Part shown: positions 1 through 11,250 of the stretch, piece by piece
How positions within the stretch are numbered: position 1 is the stretch's first letter
Layout: every line of letters starts with the position of its first letter
The notes under the pieces: generated by a model
What the model was told of the DNA's origin: nothing
The model's input: the letters and a program-made list of their open reading frames with translations, nothing else
Database searches by the model: none
Position numbers and translations under genes: made by a program
Source of the DNA: Neonectria sp. B-13
Taxonomy: Eukaryota; Ascomycota; Sordariomycetes; Hypocreales; Nectriaceae
Direction: 5' to 3'
Assembly: GCA_002682825.1 (NCBI GenBank)
Contig: NOKP01000013.1
Span: 62,001 to 126,000, forward strand
DNA: 64,000 bases

Positions 1-1368
1 CCGCAAGCAGCCTTGCAGCAACAGTCAGCCATGGAAAACATCCGCGTGCACACTATGGCACATGAAAGACAGAAGCACCAGACGAACTGGCCGCGGCACT
101 CAACAACCGTGCTGTGATATATCTTTTGCAACGACGCGACGTGCGCCCAGGTGATCAACTGCCCGGACTCATTCGTGTCTTCATGGGAGAATTGCACACA
201 GCCTGTCGCTTTGATTGGAACCTGGATCCCTAACGCGGACGCGGACGTTGCCTGACGCATCTCCTTCCCCCTCATCGCATATCGCATCGTGGGGTTACGC
301 CAGATGAGACGGCCACTCCTCCCCTCCTCCGTCATCAGAAGCTGCACAACGCGCAACCAGCCAGTCCCACGCCGTCTATTCATCTCCAACATCCCCCAGA
401 GCCCCCAAGTGGAGCGCCTCTAGCCCGCACCCCTGGCCCAGGCCTAGCCCAGTTCTCGGCGTGTCTGCTTTCTTCGCCGCCACGGCATTGGCTCTGGCAC
501 CGTTTCTTCGACATCCTGTCGTCCGAAGATCCAACTTCGCCGGTCCTTGTGCTCCCAAGCCTCTCATTCGGAAGTCAACCGTGACGGGGCCCCCACACCC
601 GAACAAACCTGCCGGTGCTGTTCCTGTTTCCTATTCAGGTACTCTGTTCCTTTTTGCATGTGAGCCATTTGTCCTCGGGGTACGGACACAGGCACTGTAA
701 AGTCATTACCGGAACCTCGTGTTGCTCTCACGCCCTCCCCTGGTCATCACCTCCAAAACGTTTTGTCCAGTCCTCCGGTGTATCGGCATCCCCAAGCTCC
801 TTGCCGCTTTGATTCGGGGAATTCTCGCTGTCTACGGTAGATGGGCCCTCTAGTTCCGTTCTCGGTAAGTCGTTGTGCCTGGTTGTGTTTCCCAAGATAG
901 CCCCTGCGCCCATGTTCGGCAGTGTGCAAATTGCCACCCCATCCACCATTGTTGTCGGGCCTGCGGAGGAGTTTCGCTTCCTACCCTCCTGCCAACCTGG
1001 CTTCCCTCCCACATCCCAAGGGCCTTTCCCTGGCGTTCGGCTACCCCCCGGCCGGTGCGGAGGGCGTGTGGAGGGCGTGTGGAGGGTCCACTTGACTCTT
1101 GTCTAAGTCAGCGAGGTCACAATGCTTTGCTTTATATCGATCCCATATCCCCTTCCCTTTCCTTTCCTCTCCTCTACCCCAATCTCCGTCGATAATCAAT
1201 CTTTGCCCCTTCATATCACAGACTGCATTCAGTGTAATGTCAGCCGATTTTCTGCAAGATTGTCACTACTTTTACCGAACCGCTCTCCGCGGCCTCAACG
1301 TTAGCACCAGCGTCTCGCCTCTCTACGCATAACGGCGACCATATTCACGGTTCACCTAAACTAACAGA
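1..1368. other. Non-coding upstream region of the carnitine acyltransferase gene
   Basis: I see no convincing gene here. The short open frames have low-complexity or shadow-like translations. Pyrimidine-rich tracts around 1145-1185 (CCCTTTCCTTTCC type) lie about 200 bp before the start codon at 1369 and resemble a fungal core promoter and leader. No tRNA or repeat was recognised. Confidence 0.6.
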
Positions 1369-4056
1369 ATGACTCAAGTTCGCACCTTTGCTCTCCCCCA
1401 GCCTCTAGGGGAAAGACTTGCCGAACCAACTCCCATATCCGCTCCCATCACCTCAGCCATCCCTCGTTCCCTTCCAGATATTCCTGAACTGCCCCAAAGA
1501 CGGGACTCTCCACCCAAGCTCAACGGCGACTACACGAGATACCCAATGGCCGAATCCAAGAAGGAGGGCGGCATCACATTTTCCGGCCAGGACAAACTAC
1601 CCAAACTTCCCATCCCCGACTTAGCCCTCACTTGCAGCCGATACCTCGACTCTCTTCGCCCCCTTCAATCACCCCGAGAATACGCAGAGACCCAGTACGC
1701 GGTGGATGAGTTTCTAAAGACTGTGGGGCCTGAGCTGCAGGAAAAGTTGAAGCAATATGCTCAGGGAAAGACCAGCTACATTGAGCAGTTTTGTATGCAC
1801 TACCCACATTGCTCCGTTTCTTGACTCGTTCTCTAACGCTCGATAGGGTATGATTCGTACCTCAACTTCGACAACCCTGTGGTTCTCAACTTGAATCCGT
1901 TCTTCCTCCTGGAAGATGATCCAACGCCCGCCCGCAACAACCAAGTGACCCGTGCAGCGTCTTTGGTGGTGTCTTCGCTCAGGTTCATCCGAGCCGTACG
2001 GAAGGAGGAGCTGCCTCCCGACAAGATCAAGGGAACTCCCCTCTGCATGTACCAATTCTCCAGGCTATTTGGCACGGCCCGAGTCCCCACCGAGGATGGC
2101 TGCCAAATTGAACAAGACCCTGAATCGAAGCACGTTGTCGTCATCTGTCACGGACAGTTTTACTGGTTTGATGTTTTAGACCACAACTCAGATCTCATCA
2201 TGACGGAGAAGGACATCTCGATCAATCTTCAGACTATCATCGACGATGCCACACAAACCCCCATTCAAGAGGCTGCGAAAGGGGCTCTAGGTGTCTTGAG
2301 TACCGAGAACCGTAAGGTGTGGTCAGGCTTGAGAGATGTCCTGACTCGTGAGCCCGACTCAAACAACGCCGACTCTCTCGCTATTGTCGACTCAGCTCTC
2401 TTCGTCCTCTGTCTCGACTACACCGAGTCTACTGATGCAGCAGCCCTCTGCCAGAACATGCTGTGCGGAACCAACGAGGTGGAAAAGGGTGTCCAAATCG
2501 GCACTTGCACCAACCGCTGGTACGACAAGCTTCAGATCATTGTTTGCAAGAATGGAAGTGCTGGTATCAACTTCGAGCACACTGGCGTGGATGGGCACAC
2601 TGTTCTTCGATTCGCAAGCGATATCTACACAGATACCATTCTTCGATTCGCCCGTACCATCAACGGCCAAGCTCCCAGCCTCTGGGCTTCGGTCAGCCCT
2701 GACCCTGCCAAGCGAGATCCCGATAGCTTTGGCGACGTCAACACCACCCCCCGCAAGCTAGAGTGGGACATGATCCCTGAGTTGAGCGTCGCTGTTCGCT
2801 TTGCTGAGACCAGACTGTCCGACCTCATTGGGCAGAACGAGTTCCAGTGCTTGGATTTCGATCACTACGGCAAAAACTTCATCACATCCATGGGTTTCTC
2901 ACCCGACGCCTTCGTCCAGATGGCCTTCCAAGCTGCCTACTATGGTCTCTATGGTCGTGTGGAATGCACTTACGAGCCCGCCATGACCAAGGTGTATTTG
3001 CATGGTCGGACTGAGGCCATCCGAAGTGTCACTACCGAGTCGGTCGACTTTGTGCAGGCTTTCTGGTCAGAGACCTCCGCCGAGGCCAAGATCGAGGCCC
3101 TGAAGAAAGCCTGCGTGAAGCATTCCGCAAGCACGAGGCAGTGCTCCAAGGCAGAGGGCTGCGACCGTCATCTGTACGCTTTGCTCTGTGTCTGGCAGAG
3201 AAGCCTCAACGAGGACTTAGATAGCGGCCTTAGCAGCACTGGCTACTCTAGCCCACTGGATGGTTACTCGGAGAAAGGCATCAACTCGCCCGTCGGCAGC
3301 CCTACCAATGACTCCATCGGCTCTACCGATGGCATCGAGTTGAAGCCCTCGCGCGAGCGTGGCTACAGCACCAACTCGCGATCGCGGGACCAGAATCCTC
3401 TCCCGCTCATCTTCTCCGACTCGGGCTGGGATAAATTGAACAACACCATCCTCTCCACATCCAACTGTGGAAACCCAGCTCTCCGACAGTTCGGCTTCGG
3501 TCCCACTTCGGGAGATGGTTTTGGCATTGGATATATCATCAAGGACGATGGCATCTCCATCTGCGTGTCTAGCAAGCATCGCCAGACGGCTCGCTTCATC
3601 GATACCCTCGAGAGTTACCTACTCGAGATCCGCCGCATCCTGCGCATCACCAACCGCAAGCTGTCTACTATGAAGTCCAGTCGAGCCCGCGAGGCTGAGT
3701 TAGCCATGAACCACAACAAGCCATCAAGCCGAGTCAAGTCCCGTGGACGTCCCATCACCGCTCTGGACAACATTCGCTCCAACACGGGCACTACCTCTCC
3801 TACCAATGATAGCAGTGCCTTCAGCGAGGATGACGAGATTGGCGGATGTAAGTTACCCCCTAGCTCATTACCATCATCATCATTGCAGTTCCTAACTTCG
3901 CTCCTAGATGGCTTCTTCGACGCCGGCATGCTTCTCCAGGCCCTCAAGAACCGCAGCGTGCATTTCGACGCAAATGAGACGCGCGCCTCGGAGCGGGCAG
4001 CGGCGCAAGCCCGCCGCCGGGATGTGGGCAAGAAACTGAGATTGTCCGACTACTAA
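1369..4056 (+). CDS. Choline/carnitine O-acyltransferase family protein, probable carnitine acetyltransferase (FacC/Yat2-like)
   Basis: Exons 1369-1792, 1847-3847 and 3908-4056 give 857 residues. The first intron (54 bp) splits a Trp codon and joins ..QF to WYDSYLNFDNPVVLN, a typical carnitine acyltransferase segment. The second intron is 60 bp with a CTAAC branch site and contains no in-frame stop. The catalytic histidine is His386 in NFEHTGVDG, followed by the C-terminal substrate-binding half (FGPTSGDGFGIGYII). A Ser-rich low-complexity insertion sits around residues 600-680. The family moves acetyl groups between CoA and carnitine, which shuttles acetyl units between compartments during growth on acetate or fatty acids. 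I see no mitochondrial presequence and no C-terminal peroxisomal tripeptide (ends RLSDY), so a cytosolic FacC/Yat2-type enzyme is inferred. The family is certain from motifs; the exact paralogue is not. Confidence 0.9.
1793..1846 (+). other. Intron 1 of the carnitine acyltransferase gene
   Basis: GTATGC donor, CTAAC branch site about 14 bases before the TAG acceptor, 54 bp. Removing it restores the conserved FWYDSYL segment, so the junction is well supported. Confidence 0.9.
3848..3907 (+). other. Intron 2 of the carnitine acyltransferase gene, 60 bp and frame-preserving
   Basis: GTAAGT donor, CTAAC branch site and CTCCTAG acceptor. The length is a multiple of three and there is no stop, so an unspliced transcript would stay in frame and add 20 residues before GFFDAGMLLQALKNR. 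Confidence 0.75.
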
Positions 4057-4110
4057 ACAAGTCAATCACCCGTCAATGCGACGGCTGCGGCATGTTTTTC
4101 TTGTTCCTTT

Positions 4111-4118
4111 TGTATATA
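4111..4118 (+). promoter_or_regulatory. Candidate PUF-protein binding site (TGTATATA) in a 3' UTR
   Basis: The sequence lies 55 bases after the carnitine acyltransferase stop codon. As RNA it is UGUAUAUA, the sequence predicted from the base-reading residues of the PUF protein encoded at 20847-25358 and the classic Pumilio/Puf3 core. A single 8-mer can occur by chance. Confidence 0.35.
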
Positions 4119-4473
4119 TTTGGCTAGCGAATGAGTTTGGCGGTCTTGTCTTACCGGGCGCACATATGTTGTCTTGGAGGGGGGGAGCCGGCGGAGGAAG
4201 CGGGAACCCATGCATTTTCCGATTCATGTTTCATGGAAAGCGACAGAGTTGTAGGCTGGTCGGCCTGGCGTATGTAGAATTCACAATTTGAACTGCTTAT
4301 CAAGATTGTTTGTTTGTCACCTTGGTTGGAAAGTTCCGTGGCCTGATGCGATTGTAAAGCCCATCCTAGAGCGGAGGAAAACGAACGACGAGAAACTGAT
4401 CCTGTCGAAGCCACAAGGAATTATATATACGTCACGAATTTACCCTTACGTGAGATCAGATCAGTCGCACAGG

Positions 4474-4501
4474 TAGGTAGTAGAGCGTAGGTAGTAGAGC
4501 G
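4474..4501 (+). repeat. Tandem duplication, 14 bp x 2
   Basis: TAGGTAGTAGAGCG occurs twice head to tail (4474-4487 and 4488-4501). It contains the TAGGTA motif that recurs in the non-coding parts of this window. Confidence 0.85.
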
Positions 4502-4931
4502 TGAGTGTTCCTACAGTCCAACGTCTCGGTGGAAAGGTACGACAGTCAGAAACATCAGTTGGATTCCTTTTCACATTTCGATGAAGGCAGCAGGGCGAAG
4601 ATTATGATAGACACCCGGTTAGATTTCTGCTTGATCAACAGATAGATACCTGAGTAAAAGGGTATACATGAAAATAGGTTAGATTAAGCCGTCGTGGACC
4701 ACCACTCCCATAATCTGTCTCCTGAAACCACTAAGACAGTTAAATTCTTTTAATTTTCGTTTAAAAAAGAACAAATCCGTCCCTATTATTTGGCGTACAG
4801 AATGACAAGATATCTATCTAACTCCAAGCCATGACGCAAACAAAAATCCAGAGGATGACAACCCAGCAAACGCCTCCAACACAACAATGAGCCGCAGTCC
4901 ACGGCAGTCATATAAATTACGCGGATTTGCC

Positions 4932-6249
4932 TTAAGCAAGCTCGTGCGTGTCGTCGCGACCATTGCTGCCGATAGCATTGGTCGGTGCCTCGTGGATGAC
5001 GGCCTGCTGAGGCTGGAAACCGGGCTGGAAGCCTTGCTGGCCGCCCATGTTTTGTTGGTTGTAAGACGGGCTAGGGCTGGTGTTGCTGCCGACCTGGGAC
5101 ATGCGAGGGTCGCTGACGAAGGTGCCAGGAGACGAAGGGTTCGTCTGGTTGTAGTCAGGGGTTCCGGACTGGTTCTGGACGGGGTAGAAGGCGCCGCCGA
5201 CGGCGGGCTGGTTGTACTGCTGAGTGGGAGTCGAATAAGGGTTCTTGGGATCGTAGAAACCAGCTTGACCCTGGGGCACAGGGTTATAGCCGTTGGGGCC
5301 GGTTCCGGGCTGCTGCTGCTGCATGGGAGGAGCTTGGTAGGTTGCGGGAGTCGTTGTAGCAGCGGCAGCAGCGGCAGCCGTCTTCTTCTTCTTGCTGCGG
5401 AGGAAGAAGAAGATGGCGGCGCCGATGAGGGCAAGACCGGCAATACCGCCAACAACACCGCCCACGATGGGACCAACGGGAGTCTTGGAACCGCCGCCAT
5501 CACTAGCAGCGCTCGAGGATTCTTCTGCTGAGCTCGAGGTTGAAGAGGCCTTAGCAGAAACGGTCACGGTGGGCTTCTCAGAAACAGAGCCGCTGGTGAC
5601 GAGGGTAGCGCTAGATGACGTCTCATCCAGAGTGGTGTACTCCCGATCATCGCCGCCGGCGAAAGTGGTGCTGGCGAGTTGCTCGGTGGATTTTTCAAGG
5701 TTGTTGCACCAGTAATCGGTGACATTACCTGAGAAGGAGATGGTGTTGCAGTAAGGGGCAGTGGTATCGGTACTATGGATGGTTGGTCGAGTCAGCAACA
5801 GGTCTCATTAGGCGAATTTAGCACTGTCGATGGGAGGCATACCACTTCAGGGTCAAGGCATCAACCTCACAACCATTGTCGCACTCGCTGCTGGAGGAAT
5901 AGCCGATGGCGTCCACACAGCTATATCGCATGTTGCACTCTCCATCAGCGCAGCAGGCAACATGGCCCTCATCGCCGGACATGCTGAAAGCACAGGTGGC
6001 GGAGCCGAAGCAGGTATAGCCAGCACCTTCACGACCCGAGATGTAACCGCAAGTGTTGTCGGGTGCGTAGAGCATGGTGCCCTCATCGGCTCGTCGGAAG
6101 AGATCGTAGTTGGGGGCATCCGTGGGTCGAGGGCTCACACCGTCGTCGGCGAGTGCGACAGGAGCAGTCGGCTCGGAGCGTACCAGGTGCAAGGCATTGG
6201 CGGATGCGGATAGAGCCACGATGGCGGCGTAGGAACCGGAGACCTTCAT
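4932..6249 (-). CDS. Single-pass membrane protein with Cys-rich ectodomain (Mid2/WSC-like layout)
   Basis: Exons 6249-5843 and 5772-4932 give 415 residues. The 70-bp intron is supported because its removal creates a Cys codon in ..LTLKCTDTTAPYC. In order: signal peptide (MKVSGSYAAIVALSASANA), a short linker, an ectodomain with twelve cysteines (about residues 60-160), a Ser/Thr-rich stalk, a membrane segment (VGPIVGGVVGGIAGLALIGA then FFFL), a basic KKKK stop-transfer run, and a cytoplasmic tail rich in Gln, Pro, Asn and Tyr. Proteins with this layout are common in Pezizomycotina cell walls, and the topology resembles the wall-stress sensors Mid2 and Wsc. A sensor role is inference; I recognise no named domain. 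The start was chosen because it alone places the signal peptide at the N-terminus. Confidence 0.85.
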
Positions 6250-7168
6250 GTTGAACGGTTGGCCGAATCGAATCGAATATTGACGATAGCTTGGACTGGA
6301 TAGCACCGCCGACACTCTTGAGAGACAAACGAGGGGAGAGGAGACGGGGAGGGAAAAGCGCTCGCTCAGGCTCCGGCAGAGGCAAGGTGATTATAAGACG
6401 GGGAGAGGACGGGGAGGGTATGGACGGGCTGAAGCCGGTGGAGAAAGCAGCTAGTGGGAGAGCAGCTAGAGCAGCAGCGCAGCAGCCATCCGAAGGAGCG
6501 AGGCCGGGGTCCTCTCAGCCATGTCGGCCTTGTGGCATGGGCTGGGCTGCCTGGGGTGGGAGGGGCGCATATCCTCATAGCATCGTGGGTGTATGGAGTA
6601 CATAGCACTTGGTACACTTTCGCTGTGAGACTCTGAGTCTGGCCCCGAGTTGTTAGCGTGTGAGTGTCTGAGAGACAAAGTATGTGTCTGTGTGTGTGAG
6701 TGAGGGCTCCACCCGTCGTCCACTCAGCCTTAAGCTAATCCCCTTCCCTTGCTAATTTTGAGGCGGATGCCCCCAGTTCCCTTTCGGAAGCCCACCGGGG
6801 TTGGCGGCTGGAGACTCAGCGTAGAGTGGACCAGTGACACGCCGTGCAGTCGATAGTGGCTTGCAGAAGCTGAATGAACTCTGCCAATGGCGGCACCTGG
6901 CTATTGGCATAATGGGCAAGCATCCCGACCGCTGCGACAGGGAGAGACCTAGATGCCGCGAAAGCGTCCTTGCTATCTCCGGCGACCAGGCGCTGGAAGG
7001 CCTAAGCCGAGACTTTAGCCATTGGGGGCCAGAATCAGAGCAAAGAGGTGCTAGCTCCCACGGAGTTTCCCATGGCCGGCGGAGAGGCGGAGAGGCTGGC
7101 TGGTGGGCTTTGGGAATGACCCGCGTGTGACGCTGCTGGGTGCGTGTGAATACGACTGTCTGCTTTTG

Positions 7169-7268
7169 NNNNNNNNNNNNNNNNNNNNNNNNNNNNNNNN
7201 NNNNNNNNNNNNNNNNNNNNNNNNNNNNNNNNNNNNNNNNNNNNNNNNNNNNNNNNNNNNNNNNNNNN
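7169..7268. other. Assembly gap (100 N)
   Basis: Exactly 100 N, the usual placeholder for a scaffold join of unknown size. The right edge is a run of G, so true content and length here are unknown. Confidence 0.98.
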
Positions 7269-7282
7269 GGGGGGGGGGGGGG
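7269..7282 (+). repeat. Poly-G run at gap edge (14 G)
   Basis: It directly abuts the N gap. Its position suggests a contig-end sequencing artefact or an unassembled homopolymer rather than a functional element. Confidence 0.9.
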
Positions 7283-8001
7283 CAATGGACTCGACCATCA
7301 GCTCTGTAGCGCCGGGAATCCTACCATAGCCCGTCCGTTCTTACTCGACACCAATGGCCCACGAGCACGACAGAGAAATTGAGGTACGCACAGCCCCCAA
7401 GCTGGGATCCCAGACTCGAAACAAGCGGCTCCAAGCTTTAACCAGGGCTAAAGCGAGAGCTAGTGAAGACAAACGGGGCGCTTGCTGGGCGACGGCGGCT
7501 GTTGGTTCGCCCATCAGCATCCCAAAAATATCCCCGGTCGCGTCGCCTTGCCTCGCTGGGCCGCCAGGGCGTCAGCAACGCACTCTGAGTTGGGCCAGGC
7601 CCGACCCTGAACCTGCCGGTTTGATTACCAAGGGGGACTGTGTCTCTGTGAGATGGTCAGATTGTCTCTGTAGGCTGGGGGAGTGTGTCAGGGTCTTCCC
7701 GTCCCCCTCCCGCCGCGGTGTTCTCTCGTCGAGAGCGAATTAAAGCTGTTTGCGTGTGGTTGACCACTTTCGAACGCGATACGTACTGCATGCAATGCAA
7801 TCAGGGCTAGATGCAAAGCTGAATCCCCTCTCGGGCGCATCTCGACCAGGAACTGATCTAGTTTGGTTGATCGTCCGCATCGCCTCACACACCCACACCT
7901 GGACACGGCTCTGAAGAAATACCGAGACAGACTAATCGGCACAGCTTGGAGGTACAAAGGCAGCGCATTTGGATTGGCGGTACTCCGTACAGTAGCCTTG
8001 T

Positions 8002-8026
8002 ATCGCATCGCATCGCATCGCATCGC
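8002..8026 (+). repeat. Microsatellite (ATCGC)x5
   Basis: Five perfect copies of ATCGC in non-coding sequence. Confidence 0.95.
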
Positions 8027-9537
8027 ACCGTCGACGCCCCATGAGACTCGCCGTAGGAGCCGTTGGCGTTTGTGTCTCGATCGCCCAGGGTAGCGCGCCC
8101 AAAAACCCGTGGGTTGTGGAGATAGTGCCAGCCACTCCGGCTTGGCCAACAGGCGGCGCTTTGCGCAAAATTAGGTGGGGGGCTTCGGGGACGATACAAC
8201 CCGACGTCAGCAGTAGCAAGGGCGGCCTAGTCACGGATCGGCCGGTTGTCTTGTTGTTGAGTGGTTGTCGTCGTTGTTGGTCGGCCGGGCCTGGTCATCG
8301 ATTCAACAGCCCCCTGCTGTTGCTGCCGTTGCTGGCAGCGTCGTGCAGATTACCGATCAAGGAAGGGCAATGGAGCCTTGAGGGTTGCTGGGCTGAGGTC
8401 CATCAAATCAGCCCTGCAGCCTTTTACCTACCTTGTAACTTGTAAGGTTAATAATACGGTGTAGTATCTCGGAAGCGAGGAGAGAGCACGGACTGGACTG
8501 CCCGATGTCATGGATGCCGTAGGGCTCGAATTGTTGAAAGTGGGAAAGGTGAGAACCCCGAAAACGGGAGCGGATATGAAATTATCAAGGACGTTTGACA
8601 GTCCCGTCCCTTGCCATCATGCCCGGCGATGCCCGTGGCGACAGGTCTTGCCAAATTGCTCAATGGCAAGGAAAGGAACGAGAGAGCTTTCCGCCGCAAG
8701 CCTGAGTCTCCCCATGACTGGCAGTTTCACCGTGCCCTGTGTCTCGTGCCTTGTGCCTGTGCCGTGTTAGCCCTGTCCCACACTGTCTTGCACTGTACCT
8801 GCTGTCCCCTGTGTCCCCTGTGTCCCCTATTTTGCGCGGTTCTGCCCTGTTGCAAAATCCTGTGGGCTAAGTATGGATAATGGAGGATGGATGCTAGGAG
8901 CGCCAAGCCGCGTGGGCATCTGCTCCGTAGGCAGGTACGGACAAATTGCATTTCAATGCTGACCAAAGCCCCAACCTGTTGTCTCGGTTTTTGCCGCTCC
9001 AAATGGCGGGTACCTAAGTATGCATTGAGTAATAATTGATCGCGTTATAGCAGCCTAACTTACCCGTCCATCACTCCCACTGCCGCTCCCGCCTCTGGAA
9101 GCTTCACGCGCGCTGCTCTCCGTGTGGGTCCCGCGCCTAACGAACGCACTCCACAACCCACGACTCCCATCGCGTCTAGCAAGTGCATGACGGGATGAAG
9201 TCGCGATTGCTCCATCAACCTTTGACGGGATCGTGATGCCGCGCACCTGCAGATAATAACTGGAAGCCATATAATGCTCATAAGGCTGAAGGCGGTGTGT
9301 ACATCTGTGTCTGTCTAGCGTCTGCCTTCCCGGCAGCCCTTCAACAGCGAGCCCTTTAGAGAGAGCGAGCTTCACCGGGATTCACGACACCCGCCGCATG
9401 CGGCAAAGCAGTCTCACAAGCCCTCACTTACATTCACCCACTCTCATTCATGCACTCGCTCATACGTCCACACTCTCACCCTCAACCTCACCCTCACCCT
9501 CACACGGCATGCCCCTCATCTTCCACCACCACCCTCC

Positions 9538-11010
9538 ATGACCGACCTCCTCCACATCCTCCCCTCCTTCCCCATCCCTCGCTTCACTCCCCTCCTCCCG
9601 GCCATCGAGCACCACGGGCTCACCACCACCGACCTCCTCACCCTCCATCCCGCCGATATCGCCAAGCAGACTCGCCTGCCCATCCTCGATCTCAAGCGCC
9701 TGATCGCCGCCGTCCAGATCTCCCTCTCCGACGATCTCGGTCCGCCCCAGCAGCCGCTGTTCCCCCTCGAGGATCCGGACCCCAACCCGGAGACTGAACC
9801 CGCTCCCGCTTCCGCTTCCGCCTCCGCTTCCGCTCCTACTTCTGATTCCGTCGAACCCCCACTCCCCGTCCCCGTCCCCGTCCCGCGCCCGTCCCCAGCT
9901 CCGCCCACCGAGCCTCCCCGGCTCCCTCTCATCAGCACCCTCGACGATGGTCTCGACGCAGCCCTAGGCGGCGGCATCCCCGTCGGCGTCGTCTCCGAAA
10001 TCACCGGCGAGAGCGGCGCCGGCAAGACCCAAGCCCTCCTCGGCCTCTGCCTCGCCGTCCAACTGCCTCCTCCCCACGGCCTCGGCCGCCAGGCCCTCTA
10101 CATCTCCACCGAGGCCGCCCTTGCCACCCGCCGCCTCGCCCAGATGCTGGACGCCAACCCGGTCGTCCAAGCTACGGCCCCGGAGAGCCGGCCTTCGCTC
10201 GACCGCATCCACAGCGCCGTCACCCCCGATCTCGAGACCCAGGACCACATCCTCCAGTTCCAGGTCCCCGTGCTGCTGTCGCGCCACGACATCGGCCTCA
10301 TCATCCTCGACTCCGTTGCCGCAAACTACCGTGCCGAGTTTGAGCGCCAGGGTTCTCACGGCTCTAACATGGCCGCCCGGAGCACCGAGCTCGTCCGCCT
10401 CGGCGCCCTGCTCCGCAATCTGGCTCGTTGCCACAACCTCGCCGTCGTCGTTGCCAACCAGGTCGCCGACCGTTTCGCCTCCTCCGCTCCCATCTCGCGC
10501 AACCCACCCCCTAGGAGCAGTGGTGCCGTCCCGGAGAGCCCCCTTGCCTCACGGAGCATGCCTCCACCGCCGTCTGCTAACTTCCCGAGTACCCCCTCGT
10601 CCTCCATCCCTTTCGCCCTCCAGGATCCTGACGGGCCTCCTCCGCCGCCGGCTCTTCTGCTTGACCATCAGCAGCGCTGGTTCACCGGCTGGGGTGACGA
10701 CCCTCGTGCTTCGTATTCTCTGAAGACACCCAGCTTGGGCCTCGTTTGGTCAACCCAAATTGCGTGCCGAGTTGCCCTCTTCAAACGCCCTGTCTACGGT
10801 CGCACTCGCCTCACCGCGCCCCTAGACGCAGACGACGACGCCGACTTGAACTCGGCCACGCTCAAAGCGTGGCGAAGGTGGATGAAGGTCGTATTCGCGC
10901 CGCATACGGCCTCGTCTAGTCAGGGCTTGGACGATGCTGTGGAATTCGAAGTCACCATGGGGGGTCTAAAGACAGTGGTAAAAGACCGGCGGAAGACACG
11001 TAGAAGGTGA
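9538..11010 (+). CDS. RAD57: DNA repair protein RAD57 (RecA/Rad51 paralogue)
   Basis: One uninterrupted reading frame of 490 residues. The N-terminal part resembles the helix-hairpin region of Rad51 paralogues. A Pro/Ser-rich linker follows, then the ATPase core: DDGLDAALGGGIPVGVV, Walker A GESGAGKT at residues 157-164, and Walker B IIILD-type strand IGLIILDS with Asp258. The segments LATRRLAQMLDAN, HILQFQVPVLLSR and AVVVANQVADRF match Rad57 of yeast in order and spacing. Rad57 pairs with Rad55 to stabilise Rad51 filaments during homologous recombination. The yeast protein is about 460 residues, so the length fits. The C-terminal part contains a Pro/Ser-rich insertion near residues 320-370. 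The gene converges on RPC2 with only 240 bp between stop codons. Confidence 0.9.
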   Translation: MTDLLHILPSFPIPRFTPLLPAIEHHGLTTTDLLTLHPADIAKQTRLPILDLKRLIAAVQISLSDDLGPPQQPLFPLEDPDPNPETEPAPASASASASAPTSDSVEPPLPVPVPVPRPSPAPPTEPPRLPLISTLDDGLDAALGGGIPVGVVSEITGESGAGKTQALLGLCLAVQLPPPHGLGRQALYISTEAALATRRLAQMLDANPVVQATAPESRPSLDRIHSAVTPDLETQDHILQFQVPVLLSRHDIGLIILDSVAANYRAEFERQGSHGSNMAARSTELVRLGALLRNLARCHNLAVVVANQVADRFASSAPISRNPPPRSSGAVPESPLASRSMPPPPSANFPSTPSSSIPFALQDPDGPPPPPALLLDHQQRWFTGWGDDPRASYSLKTPSLGLVWSTQIACRVALFKRPVYGRTRLTAPLDADDDADLNSATLKAWRRWMKVVFAPHTASSSQGLDDAVEFEVTMGGLKTVVKDRRKTRRR

Positions 11011-11250
11011 TGCGGTATTGGGAAGCGAGCTGCAATTTTAGACATTCGCCATAAACCTCATGAAGGGTGGCCAAGAAAATGGATATTGCCAGGGGTTGCA
11101 CACGAGACTCGTCAGACGGTGACTTTCTATACGCTTAATCAATTACATTTAATCGAGAAAAGTCCTGCCCTAAATCAGGAAGCTACCAATTTGCTAAACG
11201 CCCCATCATCATCCATCTGACATATACATTGGGTCTAGGCATCGTTTCAA

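Larger units (their letters stand above)
4057..4931. other. Convergent intergenic region after the carnitine acyltransferase
   Basis: This is the shared 3' space of a plus-strand and a minus-strand gene. It holds a PUF-like TGTATATA at 4111-4118, a poly-G stretch near 4178 and a 14-bp tandem duplication at 4474-4501. It is AT-richer from about 4600 to 4860. No gene is seen. Confidence 0.6.
6250..9537. other. Gene-poor intergenic region containing a scaffold gap
   Basis: About 3.3 kb between divergent genes. It includes the promoter of the Cys-rich membrane protein (pyrimidine-rich on the minus strand), a 100-N gap at 7169-7268 with poly-G after it, an ATCGC microsatellite at 8002-8026, and repeated GTCCCCTGT runs near 8800-8830. 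CCCTCA-rich sequence at 9470-9510 lies just before RAD57. Open frames here are short and of odd composition, and I support no gene. Confidence 0.55.

Noticed and set aside
9516..10434. Long minus-strand frames opposite RAD57
   Set aside because: GC-rich third-position shadows of the RAD57 frame, with no family similarity.
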